A DNA stretch of 64,000 nucleotides from CADCWK01 sp964244115 (GTDB lineage Bacteria > Chloroflexota > Chloroflexia > Thermomicrobiales > UBA6265): contig CAXTHM010000002.1 in assembly GCA_964244115.1 (NCBI GenBank), positions 1 through 64,000 on the forward strand, read 5' to 3'. Below, piece by piece: positions 33,940 to 43,443 of this stretch (positions within the stretch are counted from its first letter, which is position 1; the number at the start of each line of letters is the position of its first letter). A model generated the notes under the pieces. That model worked only from the letters and a program-made list of their open reading frames with translations, was not told where the DNA came from and ran no database searches. The position numbers and the translations under genes are program-made.

Positions 33940-35430
33940 ATGACGACGCACGATCCGGCGATCACCACCCCAGCCTGGGTGCATGACGCCGTCTTCTATC
34001 AGATCTTCCCGGACCGGTTCGCGAAGAGCCGGACCCTGGAGAAACCGGCGCACCTCGAGCCGTGGGACAGCGACCCGACGGACCACGGCTACAAGGGCGG
34101 CGATCTGATCGGCGTGATCGAGCGGCTCGACTACATCCAGGATCTCGGGATCACCGCCCTCTACTTCAATCCGATCTTCCAGTCGGCGGCCAACCATCGC
34201 TACCACACCCACGACTACTACCAGGTCGACCCGCTGCTCGGTGGCAACGACGCCTTCGACCGGATGCTGGCGGCCTGCCACGACCGCGGCATCCGGGTCG
34301 TGCTGGACGGCGTCTTCAACCATGCCAGCCGGGGCTTCTTCCAGTTCAACGACATCCTCGAGAACGGCGCCGCGTCACCCTGGCTGGACTGGTTCCAGGT
34401 CCACGAGCACCCGGCCAACGCCTACGACCACGACCGACCACCGGGTTACCGCGCCTGGGTCGGTCTCCATGCCCTGCCGGCCTTCAACACCGACGACCCG
34501 CAGGTCCGCGAGTACATCATGCGGATCGGCGAGCATTGGGTCCGGAAGGGGATCGACGGCTGGCGGCTGGACGTCCCGTTCGAGATCCGGACGCCGGGGT
34601 TCTGGGCCGAGTTCCGGCGGCGCATCCGGGCGATCAACCCCGAGGCCTACATCGTCGGCGAGATCTGGGGCGATGCCCGCGAGTGGCTCCAGGGCGATCA
34701 GTTCGACGCCAGCATGAACTACCGGTTCGCGGGTGCCGCCCTGGCCTTCGCCGGGCGGCACCGGGTGGATCAGGCGACGGTCGCGGGCCGGGACTACCAG
34801 CCGTGGCCCGGGATCTCCGGCAGGGACTACCGTGACCGGATCGACCGGCTGGTCGATTCCTACGCATGGCCGATCCAGGTGGCGCAGCTCAACCTGCTCG
34901 ACAGCCATGACACCTCCCGGGCGCTGAGTGTCCTGGGTGGTGATACCCGGTCGCTCGAGCTGGCGTCACTGCTGCTCTTCACCTACCCCGGCGCCCCATC
35001 GATCTACGCCGGCGGTGAGATCGGAGTCGATGGGGCGCTGCCAGGCGATCGCTGGGCCCGGAAGTCCTTCCCCTGGGATCACCCGGAGCGCTGGAACCGT
35101 GACCTGCTGGAGCTGACCAGATCGTTGATCGCCCTGCGCAAGGCCCACCCGGCGCTGCGGACCGGCGCCTACGACGCGGTCGTGGCCACCGATGCCAGCT
35201 ACGCCTTCGTCCGTCGGGCCGGGGGCGCCAGACTCCTCGTCGCCCTCAACACCGGCGATGATGACGAGACGGTCGAGATCCCGATCACCCGGGTGTTGGG
35301 GAACGTGAACGCGGCCACGACCCGCTTCTCGGTCGGTGAGCCGATGACCGTCGCCGTCGTGCCGGGGCGGCTGGTGCTCCGCATGGCGGCGAGAAGTGGC
35401 TCGGTCGTCGACCTGTCCGTGGAGGGCTGA
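33940..35430 (+). CDS. GH13 alpha-glucosidase/cyclomaltodextrinase-like amylase
   Basis: Protein of 496 residues. GH13 regions in order: YQIFPDRFA, DGVFNHAS, GWRLDVPFE (nucleophile D211), IVGEIWGDA (acid/base E241) and LLDSHDTSR (D324). It begins directly with the catalytic barrel (no N-terminal starch-binding domain) and lacks a signal peptide, so it is a cytoplasmic enzyme of the neopullulanase/cyclomaltodextrinase/alpha-glucosidase group. The ATG at 33940 has GAGAGGG upstream. Stands alone; no transporter or other glucan gene adjoins it. The exact glucan specificity cannot be resolved. Confidence 0.9.
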   Translation: MTTHDPAITTPAWVHDAVFYQIFPDRFAKSRTLEKPAHLEPWDSDPTDHGYKGGDLIGVIERLDYIQDLGITALYFNPIFQSAANHRYHTHDYYQVDPLLGGNDAFDRMLAACHDRGIRVVLDGVFNHASRGFFQFNDILENGAASPWLDWFQVHEHPANAYDHDRPPGYRAWVGLHALPAFNTDDPQVREYIMRIGEHWVRKGIDGWRLDVPFEIRTPGFWAEFRRRIRAINPEAYIVGEIWGDAREWLQGDQFDASMNYRFAGAALAFAGRHRVDQATVAGRDYQPWPGISGRDYRDRIDRLVDSYAWPIQVAQLNLLDSHDTSRALSVLGGDTRSLELASLLLFTYPGAPSIYAGGEIGVDGALPGDRWARKSFPWDHPERWNRDLLELTRSLIALRKAHPALRTGAYDAVVATDASYAFVRRAGGARLLVALNTGDDDETVEIPITRVLGNVNAATTRFSVGEPMTVAVVPGRLVLRMAARSGSVVDLSVEG

Positions 35431-35606
35431 TGGCCGTCGGGCCGTCTCGCGGCGACGCCATGCTGAGCCGGACCGGACGCGAGACCAAACGGACCGTCCA
35501 TCGGTCCGCGATTGCGGGCTGGGCGAGGGCGTGATACGTTCCGAGCAACGCCGACTCGGACGCTTCCTTCCGGACCCTCTCCACCCCGCATGAACGAGGT
35601 GACACC

Positions 35607-36329
35607 GTGTACCGGCTGACACCGCGGCAGGTGGTCGTCATCATCGCGAGATCACCGACCGACCCGAGATTGGCGGGGCTGGCCCGCGATCTCGGTCAGG
35701 TGGGCCTGAGCGAGCTCCTGCTGGCGACGCTCCGGGATGCGATCGCCGCCTCGGTCCGGGTCGATGGTGCGACGATCGCGGTGGTCGCGCCGACGCCGGG
35801 ACAGGTCGCCGACCTGGGGTACCTCCTCCCGGCCGGCGTGGAGTTCGCCGCTCCACCGGAACCGATCCGTCGCGACAGGCTGGCCCGGTTCGCGCTGGCC
35901 GCTCATCAGGGGAGGCAGTTCGAGCGGATCGTGATCGTCGATGGCGCGGTGTTGCGCCTGACGTCGCGAGTGGTCGGGACCGGTCTCGGCGCCCTTGCCG
36001 GCGCCGATGCCGTCATCGGGAGTTCCCGGCGTGGCGCGACGTATGCATTCGGGCTGCTGGAGCGCCACGCCGGCCGCTTCACCCACTCGGACGAGCCGCT
36101 CATCGACGGGGATCGCCTGGCGACGGATGTCATCGCCCGGTTACGGGTGATGCGGCTCGGCACCCGCCTGCTCGACCCGCTCCCGACGCTCGACGCATTC
36201 CGGTCACTGGACGACCTTCGGGCCGGGATGCTCGGCGAGCCCGGGTTCGGCCAACACCTGACGGCGTTCCTGACCCGCTCGCAGGTCATCGAACCGGCCA
36301 TGGTCGACCAGGGACGGCACATCCAGTAG
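35607..36329 (+). CDS. Degenerate DUF2064-like (glycosyl/nucleotidyl transferase fold) protein
   Basis: Protein of 240 residues from a GTG start (GAGGTG 5 bases upstream). The first strand VVVIIARSPTDPRLAGL resembles the AKAPxPGxVKTRL opening of DUF2064/TIGR04282 proteins, and GADAVIGSSRRGATYAFGLL matches the DxVLGPAxDGGYYLIGL segment. However, the GSDxP metal-binding part reads VIVDGAVLRL, so key acidic residues seem lost or moved. Either a diverged subfamily or a protein that kept the fold without catalysis. Family relation is by pattern only. Confidence 0.5.
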   Translation: MYRLTPRQVVVIIARSPTDPRLAGLARDLGQVGLSELLLATLRDAIAASVRVDGATIAVVAPTPGQVADLGYLLPAGVEFAAPPEPIRRDRLARFALAAHQGRQFERIVIVDGAVLRLTSRVVGTGLGALAGADAVIGSSRRGATYAFGLLERHAGRFTHSDEPLIDGDRLATDVIARLRVMRLGTRLLDPLPTLDAFRSLDDLRAGMLGEPGFGQHLTAFLTRSQVIEPAMVDQGRHIQ

Positions 36330-36408
36330 CACGCACCGTCTCGGGATGGTGGGTTGCCGACCGATCCCCTTCGCACTGACACGCCCCTTCATTCGCCCGA
36401 CGGAGTCC

Positions 36409-37431
36409 ATGAAGATGCCATGTCGATCCCTGGTGGCCGCGCTGATCGCGGTCATGCTGCTTGGTGGGGCCTATCCAGGTCTCGCCATGGCTGGGTCGTT
36501 TCCCACCCCACCCGCGCAGCCGACCGACGGCCCCGGCGGGTCGGACGTCGCGTATCCCGGCGTCCAGACGGAGCAGCGCGAGGCCGGGGTGACGGGTTAT
36601 TGGCTGATCGTCCCGACGGATGCCAACGGCACCCCGGTGCTCGATGCGCATCTGCCGCTGGTGATCTTCCTGCACGGCTTCTCGGCGATCGACCCGGTCT
36701 CGTACGGCGCCTGGCTGGATCACATCGCCCAGCGCGGCGCGATCGTCGTCTACCCGATCTACCAGTCGGACGACCAGTTCATCGCCGGGACCGACCGGTA
36801 CCTGCCGAACGCGAGGATGGCGATTCGCTCCGCGATCGACGAGCTCGGCGACGCGTCGCCGGACGCACTCGATCCGGACCGTGTCGCCGTGGCCGGGCAC
36901 TCGGCCGGCGGGCTGCTGGCGACCCAGTACGCCCTGACCGCGAGCGAGGAGGGACTGCCGGTCCCGACGGTGCTGATGACGCTGATGCCGGGCGGCTGCG
37001 GCGAGTGCGGCTCGCTGGCGGCCGTCCTCCGCATGCCGTCCGACCTCAGCGGCGACCTCGACCCTGACACGCTCGCGATCCTGTTCAACGCCGCGAGCGA
37101 TGACGTGGTCGGGGAGGGCGCCAGTCAGCGGATCTGGCGCAGCCTCGAACAGTTGCCGGAGGACCAGCGCGACCACGTCACGCTGACCAGCGACGATCAC
37201 GGCTCACCGGCTCTCGTCTCGGAGCACAATACGCCCCAGACCGATGGCACGGGCCAGCCAGACGACTTCGACTACGGGGCGATCTGGAAACTGTTCGACG
37301 GCCTGATGTCGTGCGCGTTCGACGACAGCGATTGCAGCTACGCCCTCGGTGGCGGCGATGACCAGACCTCGCTGGGCGACTGGAGCGACGGCGTCCCGGT
37401 TACACCCCTAACGGTGACGGATACGTTCTGA
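36409..37431 (+). CDS. Secreted alpha/beta hydrolase
   Basis: Protein of 340 residues with an N-terminal signal peptide (SLVAALIAVMLLGGAYPGLA, cleavage near AMA|G). The hydrolase core shows LPLVIFLHGFSA (oxyanion strand), VAVAGHSAGGLLATQ (nucleophile Ser), LFNAASDDVVGEG (candidate Asp) and TSDDHGSPAL (candidate His). Cysteines in GGCGECGS and the C-terminal SCAFDDSDCSY may be disulfide-bonded. Probably a lipase/esterase or polyester depolymerase of the dienelactone-hydrolase/PETase-like group; substrate unknown. The start at 36409 (CGGAG upstream) is preferred over an earlier ATG at 36346. Confidence 0.8.
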   Translation: MKMPCRSLVAALIAVMLLGGAYPGLAMAGSFPTPPAQPTDGPGGSDVAYPGVQTEQREAGVTGYWLIVPTDANGTPVLDAHLPLVIFLHGFSAIDPVSYGAWLDHIAQRGAIVVYPIYQSDDQFIAGTDRYLPNARMAIRSAIDELGDASPDALDPDRVAVAGHSAGGLLATQYALTASEEGLPVPTVLMTLMPGGCGECGSLAAVLRMPSDLSGDLDPDTLAILFNAASDDVVGEGASQRIWRSLEQLPEDQRDHVTLTSDDHGSPALVSEHNTPQTDGTGQPDDFDYGAIWKLFDGLMSCAFDDSDCSYALGGGDDQTSLGDWSDGVPVTPLTVTDTF

Positions 37432-37446
37432 CGGCACCGTCTGGAA

Positions 37447-37490
37447 ACGCGAAGACGCCACGACTCGACGGAGTCGTGGCGTCTTCGCGT
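37447..37490. terminator. Bidirectional terminator
   Basis: Perfect 20-bp stem (37447-37466 with 37471-37490) and a 4-base loop GACG, exactly between the convergent hydrolase and ispG stop codons. Preceded by AAA on the left, which gives a short U run for the minus-strand transcript. Confidence 0.85.
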
Positions 37491-37505
37491 CCGGTGGGTT
37501 TCCGG

Positions 37506-38687
37506 CTAGACGGGTGTCAGCGTCAGGGTCGGCTTGTACCGGCCAGCCGCGACATCGGTCGCTTCGTCGGTGATCCCGGCCGCGCGGTCGGCGAGGACCT
37601 GCCGGATCTCGTCCTTGAGCGCTTCGAGCATGTCGGCCTCGGCGACCGTCTTGACGATCCGGCCCTTGCGGAAGATGACGCCCTTGGAGTTGCCGGCGGC
37701 GAGCCCGACATCGGCGTCCTTCGATTCGCCCGGGCCGTTGACCACGCAGCCCATGACGGCGACGCGGATCGGCTCCTTGACGGTCTCCAGGAACTCATCG
37801 ACCTGATTGGCGAGGGTGAAGAGATCGACCTCGACCCGGCCGCAGGTCGGGCAGGCGATCATGGTCGCGCCCTTGGTCCGCAGCTCGAGCGTCTTGAGGA
37901 TCTCGAAGCCGACGAAGACCTCCTCCGTCGGGTTGGTCGTCAGCGAGACACGGATCGTGTCGCCGATCCCGAGCGCCACCAGCGTCCCGATCCCGACGGC
38001 GGAGCGGACGCTACCGGCCCGCGGCGTCCCGGCCTCGGTCACGCCGAGGTGGAGCGGATAGTCATTCGGGAGGGCGGCGAACCGGCGATAGGCCTCGAAC
38101 AGGACCGGCACCTCGAACGCCTTGAGGCTGACCTTGATCAGCCCGAAGTCGAGATCCTCCAGGATCTGGATGTGGCCGAGGGCGGTCCGGACCAGCCACT
38201 CCGCCCGGAGCTCCATCTGACTCGACCCCTTCTGGGCCATCTCGTCGACGAACTCCTCGGTCATCGGAGGGCAGGAGCCGAAGTTGACCCCGATCCGGAT
38301 CGGCGTCTGCCGGGCCTTTGCCAGTCGGACGACCTCGCGGACGTCCTCCGGCTTGCGGATGTTGCCGGGGTTGAGCCGCAGCCCGTGGATGCCGGCCTCC
38401 AGCGCCTTGAGGGCGAGGGTGTGCTCGAAGTGGATGTCGGCGATCAGCGGGACGGGCGAGAACGGGATGATGTCGGGCAGCGCCGCGGCGGCCTTGCGGT
38501 CCGGGACGGCGATCCGGACGATCTCCGCGCCGGACTCGGCGAGTTCGCGGATCTGCTCGAGAACGGCTGCCGGGTCGCGGGTGTCGGCCGTGGCCATCGT
38601 CTGCACGACAATCGGGTGATTGCCGCCGATCTTGACCCCGCCGATGTCCAGCACGCGCGTCTTGCGGCGAGGGGCGATCAGGGACAT
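37506..38687 (-). CDS. ispG: 4-hydroxy-3-methylbut-2-enyl-diphosphate synthase
   Basis: Protein of 393 residues, the [4Fe-4S] enzyme converting MEcPP to HMBPP in the MEP isoprenoid pathway. N-terminal TIM barrel with PIVVQTMATADTRDP and LIADIHFEHTLALKALE; LRLNPGNI; C-terminal cluster-binding motifs IACPTCGRVEVDL and MGCVVNGPGESKDADVG. GGAGG lies 9 bases upstream of the ATG. The upstream three-gene operon on the same strand ends about 200 bp away. Isoprenoids made here would supply the polyprenyl donor for menA, also in this window. Confidence 0.96.
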   Translation of the reverse strand: MSLIAPRRKTRVLDIGGVKIGGNHPIVVQTMATADTRDPAAVLEQIRELAESGAEIVRIAVPDRKAAAALPDIIPFSPVPLIADIHFEHTLALKALEAGIHGLRLNPGNIRKPEDVREVVRLAKARQTPIRIGVNFGSCPPMTEEFVDEMAQKGSSQMELRAEWLVRTALGHIQILEDLDFGLIKVSLKAFEVPVLFEAYRRFAALPNDYPLHLGVTEAGTPRAGSVRSAVGIGTLVALGIGDTIRVSLTTNPTEEVFVGFEILKTLELRTKGATMIACPTCGRVEVDLFTLANQVDEFLETVKEPIRVAVMGCVVNGPGESKDADVGLAAGNSKGVIFRKGRIVKTVAEADMLEALKDEIRQVLADRAAGITDEATDVAAGRYKPTLTLTPV

Positions 38688-38885
38688 GTTGGGAATCCTC
38701 CGGGATGGGTTCTGGTCCGGTCGGCGGACCCGGCGCCATGCGTCAGGTGGACCCGCTAACCATTCGTGTTATGTCTCAAGGATACTCGACCGCAACCAGC
38801 CGGAACCGGAATCAGTGGCGATTCCGGGACATTCGCGGTGTCTTAACAGTCGTCCGCGATCCGTCGTCCGGGATCGGTCGACGGC

Positions 38886-40034
38886 TCAGTGGACCGGGTG
38901 AGCCAGCCGGGCCAGCGCGATGTGCGGCAGCGGCTGCGCGGTCGGGTCGCTGGAGAGGTCGGCGAGATGCTCGCCCATCGCCGGGGCGAACTTGAAGCCG
39001 TGCCCGGAGAAGCCGGCGGCGAAGGTCACGTTGGCGTGCTGGGGGTGGCGGTCGACGATGAAGTCCTCGTCGGGTGTCATCGTGTACATGCAGACCTGCC
39101 GGTGGCTGATCGCGCCGACACCATGGACGAGCGTCCGCATCGCGGCCGTCACGCTCTCGGCCTCGTCGTCGTCGATCTCGCGGCGGAGCTCGTCGGCGAC
39201 GGTCACGTCGCCGCCGGCGTGGTCACCCGCCTTCAGACCGGGGTCGTCGCCGGAGATCGGGATCACGTAGAGCTGGCAGCCCGGCATCCCGGCGATCAGG
39301 ACCGGGAACCGCTCAGCCGTGTAGGCGGCCCGGTCGTCCATCTCGTACCACCAGAGCAGCTTGCGCCGGACGGTCAGCGGCAGCCCGAGGCCAGCCAGGG
39401 CCGTCGCCGCCCAGGCACCGGCCGAGACCACGAGGCGGTCGGCCGAGTACGACCCGTTCGCCGTCGTGACGCCGACCCCCGAGGCGGTCGCCTCCCACGA
39501 CAGGGCGGGCTCGTGCTCATGCCAGACGGCGCCGGCCCGTTCGGCCAGCGACCGCATCGCCATCAGACCCGGGTCGACATCAAGGAAGCCGGTCACCGGG
39601 CTGTAGCAGGCCGTCCAGTCATCCGGCAGGTGGAACTGCGGCCAGCGCCGGTTGACCTCGGCGCCGTCGAGCGACTCATAGGGGACGTCCCACTGCGCCG
39701 CACTCCGCCCAGCGGATTCGGCCTGCGTCTGGCCGGGCGCCGAGATGTCGAGGCCGCCACAGCGGTGAAGCAGGGTCCGGCCGACCTCTTCGCCGATGGC
39801 CACCCACATCCGGTCGGCGGCCCGGACCATCGGGACATAGTCCGGCGACTCGAAGTAGGCCTGGCGGATGATCCGGGTCCGGCCGGAGTGGGAGGCCATC
39901 GTGCTGGGCGTCGTGAACTGCTCCAGCACGAGGACGCGCTGCCCCCGGCGGGCGAGGGCGAGGGCCGCCCCGGAGCCCATGGTCCCGCCGCCGAGGACGA
40001 TGACATCGAACGAGGATGACGTCGGGTGCGACAT
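38886..40034 (-). CDS. Monomeric sarcosine oxidase / N-methyl-amino-acid oxidase family flavoprotein
   Basis: Protein of 382 residues with an N-terminal Rossmann FAD site (FDVIVLGGGTMGSGAALALA) and, near residue 320, QVCMYTMTPDEDF, which matches the cysteine that binds FAD covalently in monomeric sarcosine oxidase. The LFGGLDIS-like segment reads CGGLDIS, and HSGRTRIIRQAYFE is typical. Oxidises a small secondary amine such as sarcosine or an N-methyl amino acid. It is the third gene of an operon after the Gfo/Idh/MocA and ThuA genes, 60 bp from the latter. Confidence 0.9.
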   Translation of the reverse strand: MSHPTSSSFDVIVLGGGTMGSGAALALARRGQRVLVLEQFTTPSTMASHSGRTRIIRQAYFESPDYVPMVRAADRMWVAIGEEVGRTLLHRCGGLDISAPGQTQAESAGRSAAQWDVPYESLDGAEVNRRWPQFHLPDDWTACYSPVTGFLDVDPGLMAMRSLAERAGAVWHEHEPALSWEATASGVGVTTANGSYSADRLVVSAGAWAATALAGLGLPLTVRRKLLWWYEMDDRAAYTAERFPVLIAGMPGCQLYVIPISGDDPGLKAGDHAGGDVTVADELRREIDDDEAESVTAAMRTLVHGVGAISHRQVCMYTMTPDEDFIVDRHPQHANVTFAAGFSGHGFKFAPAMGEHLADLSSDPTAQPLPHIALARLAHPVH

Positions 40035-40094
40035 GGGTTCACTCCGTCGGGTGGTCGACCGTTTCTCAGGTCCGGTCAGCGGGCAGGCATTCGG

Positions 40095-40835
40095 TCAGCG
40101 GGTGACGGCCATGTTCTCGAGCGGACGCTCCGGGTTCCTGCGCGCCACCGTCGGGTGGTCGCGCTCGACCGGCTTCGCCCACTCGACCGCGTTCGCTATC
40201 ACGCGGCGGACCTGGGGGTGGAAGTACGTCGGGAAGGTCTCGTGGCCGGGCCGGAAGTAGAAGATCCGACCGGCGCCGCGGGAGAAGCAGGCCCCGCTGC
40301 GAAAGACCTCGCCGCCCTTGAACCAGGAGACGAAGACGAGGTCGTCCGGGGCCGGGATATCGAAGTACTCGCCGTACATCTCCTCATGCTCGAGGTCGAT
40401 GTAGTCGCCGATCCCGGCCGCGATCGGGTGGCTCGGGTTGACGACCCAGAGCCGCTCGTTGGCACCGTCCTCGCGCCAGCGCAGGTCGCAGGTCGTACCC
40501 ATCAGCGCCTTGAAGATCTTCGAGAAGTGACCCGAGTGCAGGACGATCAGGCCCATCCCCATCAGGACCCGCTCCTGGACTTTCCTAACGATCGCGTCGT
40601 CGACGTCGCCGTGGGCCTTATGTCCCCACCACACCAGCACGTCGGTGTTGGCGAGGACGTCGTCGGTCAGGCCGTGCTCGGGCTCGTCGAGCGTCGCGGT
40701 GCCGACCTCGAAGTCGCCGTCCTCGCGCAGGCCAGCGGCGATCGCGGCGTGGATGCCCTCGGGGTAGACCGCCGCGATCTGCTCGTTCTCGATCTCGTGC
40801 CGGTACTCGTTCCAGACGGTGACGCGGATGGTCAT
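40095..40835 (-). CDS. ThuA-family protein
   Basis: Protein of 246 residues similar to ThuA (trehalose utilisation), a class I glutamine-amidotransferase-like fold. Key segments: DVLVWWGHKAHGDVDD, GLIVLHSGHFSKIFKALMGT, HPIAAGI and the C-terminal RIFYFRPGHETFPTYFHPQV. ThuA has been linked to oxidation of trehalose-derived sugars to 3-keto forms along with Gfo/Idh/MocA dehydrogenases, which fits the upstream neighbour. AAGGAG lies 10 bases before the ATG at 40835. Confidence 0.88.
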   Translation of the reverse strand: MTIRVTVWNEYRHEIENEQIAAVYPEGIHAAIAAGLREDGDFEVGTATLDEPEHGLTDDVLANTDVLVWWGHKAHGDVDDAIVRKVQERVLMGMGLIVLHSGHFSKIFKALMGTTCDLRWREDGANERLWVVNPSHPIAAGIGDYIDLEHEEMYGEYFDIPAPDDLVFVSWFKGGEVFRSGACFSRGAGRIFYFRPGHETFPTYFHPQVRRVIANAVEWAKPVERDHPTVARRNPERPLENMAVTR

Positions 40836-40923
40836 GGGGTCAAGGCTCCTTGTTCGGGGATGCGTACGGCGAATCGAAGATCGGAGAATGGAAGGCCAGT
40901 GTCGCGGGGAGGCCGGATCGACG

Positions 40924-42033
40924 CTACCCGAGGACGACCTCGCGGCCCTCACTCGACGCGCGGTAGATCGCGTCGACGAGCCGGGCGCGGTCCAGCCCCT
41001 CCTGCCCGGTCGGGACACCGTCCGTGCCATCGAGGATCTTCGCGACGAACTGCTTCACGATCTCGCCGTGGCCGCTGGTCGGGAGCAGGCGCGGGTGGCT
41101 CACGGTCGGGACGCCCTCGAAGTCGGAGATCACCTTGAGGGTGTCGACCAGCGCGTAGTCGGTCACCGCGATCTCGGCGCCGCCGTTCGTGCCCATCAGC
41201 GAGACGCCAAAGTCGTCCTTCGCGCCGGTGTAGGCAGCCCAGCTCGTCTCCAGATGCAGGATGGTGCCGTTCTCCAGCCGGATGAACGCGACCGCCATGT
41301 CATCGACCTCGAACGGGACGTCGCCGGTGTGGAAGCGGGCGCCCTGCCAGGCGCCCTTGCCCTGCCGGCCGATCTCCGAGAAGGTCTGGGCCGAGACGCT
41401 GGTGACCTTCGGGTTGCCCATCATGAACAGCGCCATGTCGAGGACGTGGACGCCGAGGTCGATCAGCGAGCCGCCGCCGGCCATGGCCTTGGAGCTGAAC
41501 CAGGTCCCGAAGCCGGGGATGCCGGCCCGGCGCATCCAGTAGGCCTTCGCGTAGTACACGTTCCCGAACTGCCCGGAAGCGACGTGGCGCTGGACGAGCT
41601 GGACGTCCTGCCGGTAGCGCCGGTTGAAGGAGATCGCGAGGACCTTGCCGGCCCGCTCGGCGGCGTCGACCATCCGCTGGCCCTCGTCCGCGTTCAGCGC
41701 CAGCGGCTTCTCGACCAGGACGTGCTTGCCCGCTTCCAGCGCCGCGATCGCGACGGGCATGTGCAGGTTGTTCGGCAGCGCGAGGCTGACGGCGTCGACC
41801 TCCGGGTCGGCGAGCAGCTCCTGGTAGTCCCGGTAGGTGCGGCTGACGCCGTACTTGCCGGCCAGCTCGTCGCAACGGGCGGTGTCGAGCCCGGCCAGCG
41901 CGACAAGATCGGCCCGGGGTTCGCCGGCGTAGGCCTCCATGTGGAAGGCACCGGCGCCGCAGCCGATGACGCCGGTCCGTAGGGTCGTTCGGCTGGAAGC
42001 CGTGCTCGTGGGCGTCTCACTGACAGCGGTCAA
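40924..42033 (-). CDS. Gfo/Idh/MocA-family oxidoreductase
   Basis: Protein of 369 residues with an N-terminal NAD(P)-binding fold (TLRTGVIGCGAGAFH), the family signature HVLVEKPLALN with its Lys, and a C-terminal (GAGIPGFGTWF-like) alpha/beta domain where SLIDLGVHVLDMALF supplies the substrate-side His and Asp. The start is TTG at 42033, with AGGAGG 7 bases upstream. First gene of the operon with the ThuA and sarcosine-oxidase-like genes, suggesting oxidation of a sugar, inositol or related polyol. The substrate is unknown. Confidence 0.9.
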   Translation of the reverse strand: MTAVSETPTSTASSRTTLRTGVIGCGAGAFHMEAYAGEPRADLVALAGLDTARCDELAGKYGVSRTYRDYQELLADPEVDAVSLALPNNLHMPVAIAALEAGKHVLVEKPLALNADEGQRMVDAAERAGKVLAISFNRRYRQDVQLVQRHVASGQFGNVYYAKAYWMRRAGIPGFGTWFSSKAMAGGGSLIDLGVHVLDMALFMMGNPKVTSVSAQTFSEIGRQGKGAWQGARFHTGDVPFEVDDMAVAFIRLENGTILHLETSWAAYTGAKDDFGVSLMGTNGGAEIAVTDYALVDTLKVISDFEGVPTVSHPRLLPTSGHGEIVKQFVAKILDGTDGVPTGQEGLDRARLVDAIYRASSEGREVVLG

Positions 42034-42117
42034 CAGGGTGCCTCCTGCGGGGGCGGTCCGGGGCGCCCGAACGGGTGTCGTTCAGCGCCGATTCCTCACG
42101 CTCCATCTTACCGAGAA

Positions 42118-42162
42118 ATGACGAGCCGCGTGGCAGCGGACGGCTCCCACCCGGCTCGTCAT
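42118..42162 (-). terminator. Terminator of the VWA gene
   Basis: ATGACGAGCCG (42118-42128) pairs with CGGCTCGTCAT (42152-42162), an 11-bp perfect stem with a 23-base interior that itself has GGCAGC/GCTCCC pairing potential. It lies just past the VWA stop codon at 42184 on the minus strand. Confidence 0.6.
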
Positions 42163-42183
42163 CGTTCACGCGTTCGGCGGTGA

Positions 42184-43443
42184 CTAGCCGGCCGTGTAGA
42201 CGTCGATCTTCGTCACCTGCCCCGGCAGCGTCTGGACCGTCGCCGAGAACAGGACCGGGTTGCCGACGACCTCCAGGAGGTTGATCGAGTAGAGGTCCGG
42301 CAGGACCCAGACGCGGTCGCCGAGCTCGAACTGATCCTGCCAGACCAGCACGCCGGCGAGGTCGGTGATCGTGTAGATCTCACCCGTGCCATGCGGGAGT
42401 TCGAGGATGCTGCCCCGCAGGACCGTCAGCCGGTCGGCCTCGATGTTGACGTTGACCGTCTTGGTCGCGCCACTCGGGTAGACGAAGCTCGCCGCGTAGA
42501 TCCCGATCGGGATGTCGTCGATCCGGTTGCCGGTCGTCTGGTCGACGGTGAAGGTCTGGGGCTCGCCACCGGTCGGGTTGGAGTCGGTCGCCTGCGACTG
42601 ACCGGTCAGCGTGATGTTCGGGAACAGCCCGCCGATGTCCTCGACCTCGAAGGAGCCGGTCCGGCTGACGACGTTCTCCTGTTCGAGGATGGTGAAGACG
42701 GCGGCCAGCAACTCGTCGTAGTTGTTCGCGCTCAAGAGCAGGCCGCCGCTGTTGTTGGCGATGCAGGAGAGCGTGTTGGTCTCCTCCTGCGACGTTCCGA
42801 AGCCGATCACGTTGATGACGCCCTGGACGTCACCGTTCGCGATCGCGGTGCTGGCCGCGCACGGATCGCCGTCGCAGGTCTCGAGGCCGTCGGTGACGAG
42901 GATCATCGAGTTGCGGATACCGGCCGCGGCGGCCGGGAAGTCCTTGGCGGCTTCGGTCAGCGCCAGCGTGATGGGGGTCCAGCCGACCGGCTGGTAGGCT
43001 TCGACCTGGGCCTGGAGTGCGTCGCGGTCGACGCCGTCGATCGGGACGCGCAGCTCGGTGCCCTGGCAACTCTCGGCCCGGCCGGCCTCGGTGTTGTTGC
43101 CGGTATGGCCGAAGACGCGGAAGCCGACGTTGATCCGGCCCGTGTCGGTCGGTATCACGTCGATCACGTTGGACAGCACCCGCTTGGCGGCATCGATCCG
43201 TGGCTCACCGTCCGACGTCTCCTCCGCCATCGACCCGGACGAGTCGAGGATCAGTTCGGAGTTGACGACCGACGCCGCCGCCGCCGACGGGGACGGGCTC
43301 GGGCTGCTGCCCTGGGCGGCGGCGTTGCCGGTCAGGGTGACGCTCGAACCAGCGAGCACGATCAGGAGGGCGACGATCCGGGACATGCGCCGGAAGGAGG
43401 CGCCGGGCGTCGCTGCGCCCGGGCTGGGGGACGGTCTGTTCAC
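42184..43443 (-). CDS. Secreted VWA-domain protein
   Basis: Protein of 419 residues. Start GTG at 43443 (AAGGGA upstream); signal peptide RIVALLIVLAGSSVTLTGNAAA|Q. VWA domain (about 55-245) with MIDAS LILDSSGSMAE, GWTPI and LVTDGLETC. The VWA block is closely paralogous to the VWA-RTX protein: both contain VGFRVFG, GRAESC and a GVDR...VEAYxPVGWTPIxLAL segment. The C-terminal part differs: instead of RTX repeats it has beta-rich segments (PIGIYAASFVYPSG, KTVNVNIEADRLTVLRGSIL). Divergent from the large modular surface protein at 43735. Confidence 0.85.
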   Translation of the reverse strand: MNRPSPSPGAATPGASFRRMSRIVALLIVLAGSSVTLTGNAAAQGSSPSPSPSAAAASVVNSELILDSSGSMAEETSDGEPRIDAAKRVLSNVIDVIPTDTGRINVGFRVFGHTGNNTEAGRAESCQGTELRVPIDGVDRDALQAQVEAYQPVGWTPITLALTEAAKDFPAAAAGIRNSMILVTDGLETCDGDPCAASTAIANGDVQGVINVIGFGTSQEETNTLSCIANNSGGLLLSANNYDELLAAVFTILEQENVVSRTGSFEVEDIGGLFPNITLTGQSQATDSNPTGGEPQTFTVDQTTGNRIDDIPIGIYAASFVYPSGATKTVNVNIEADRLTVLRGSILELPHGTGEIYTITDLAGVLVWQDQFELGDRVWVLPDLYSINLLEVVGNPVLFSATVQTLPGQVTKIDVYTAG

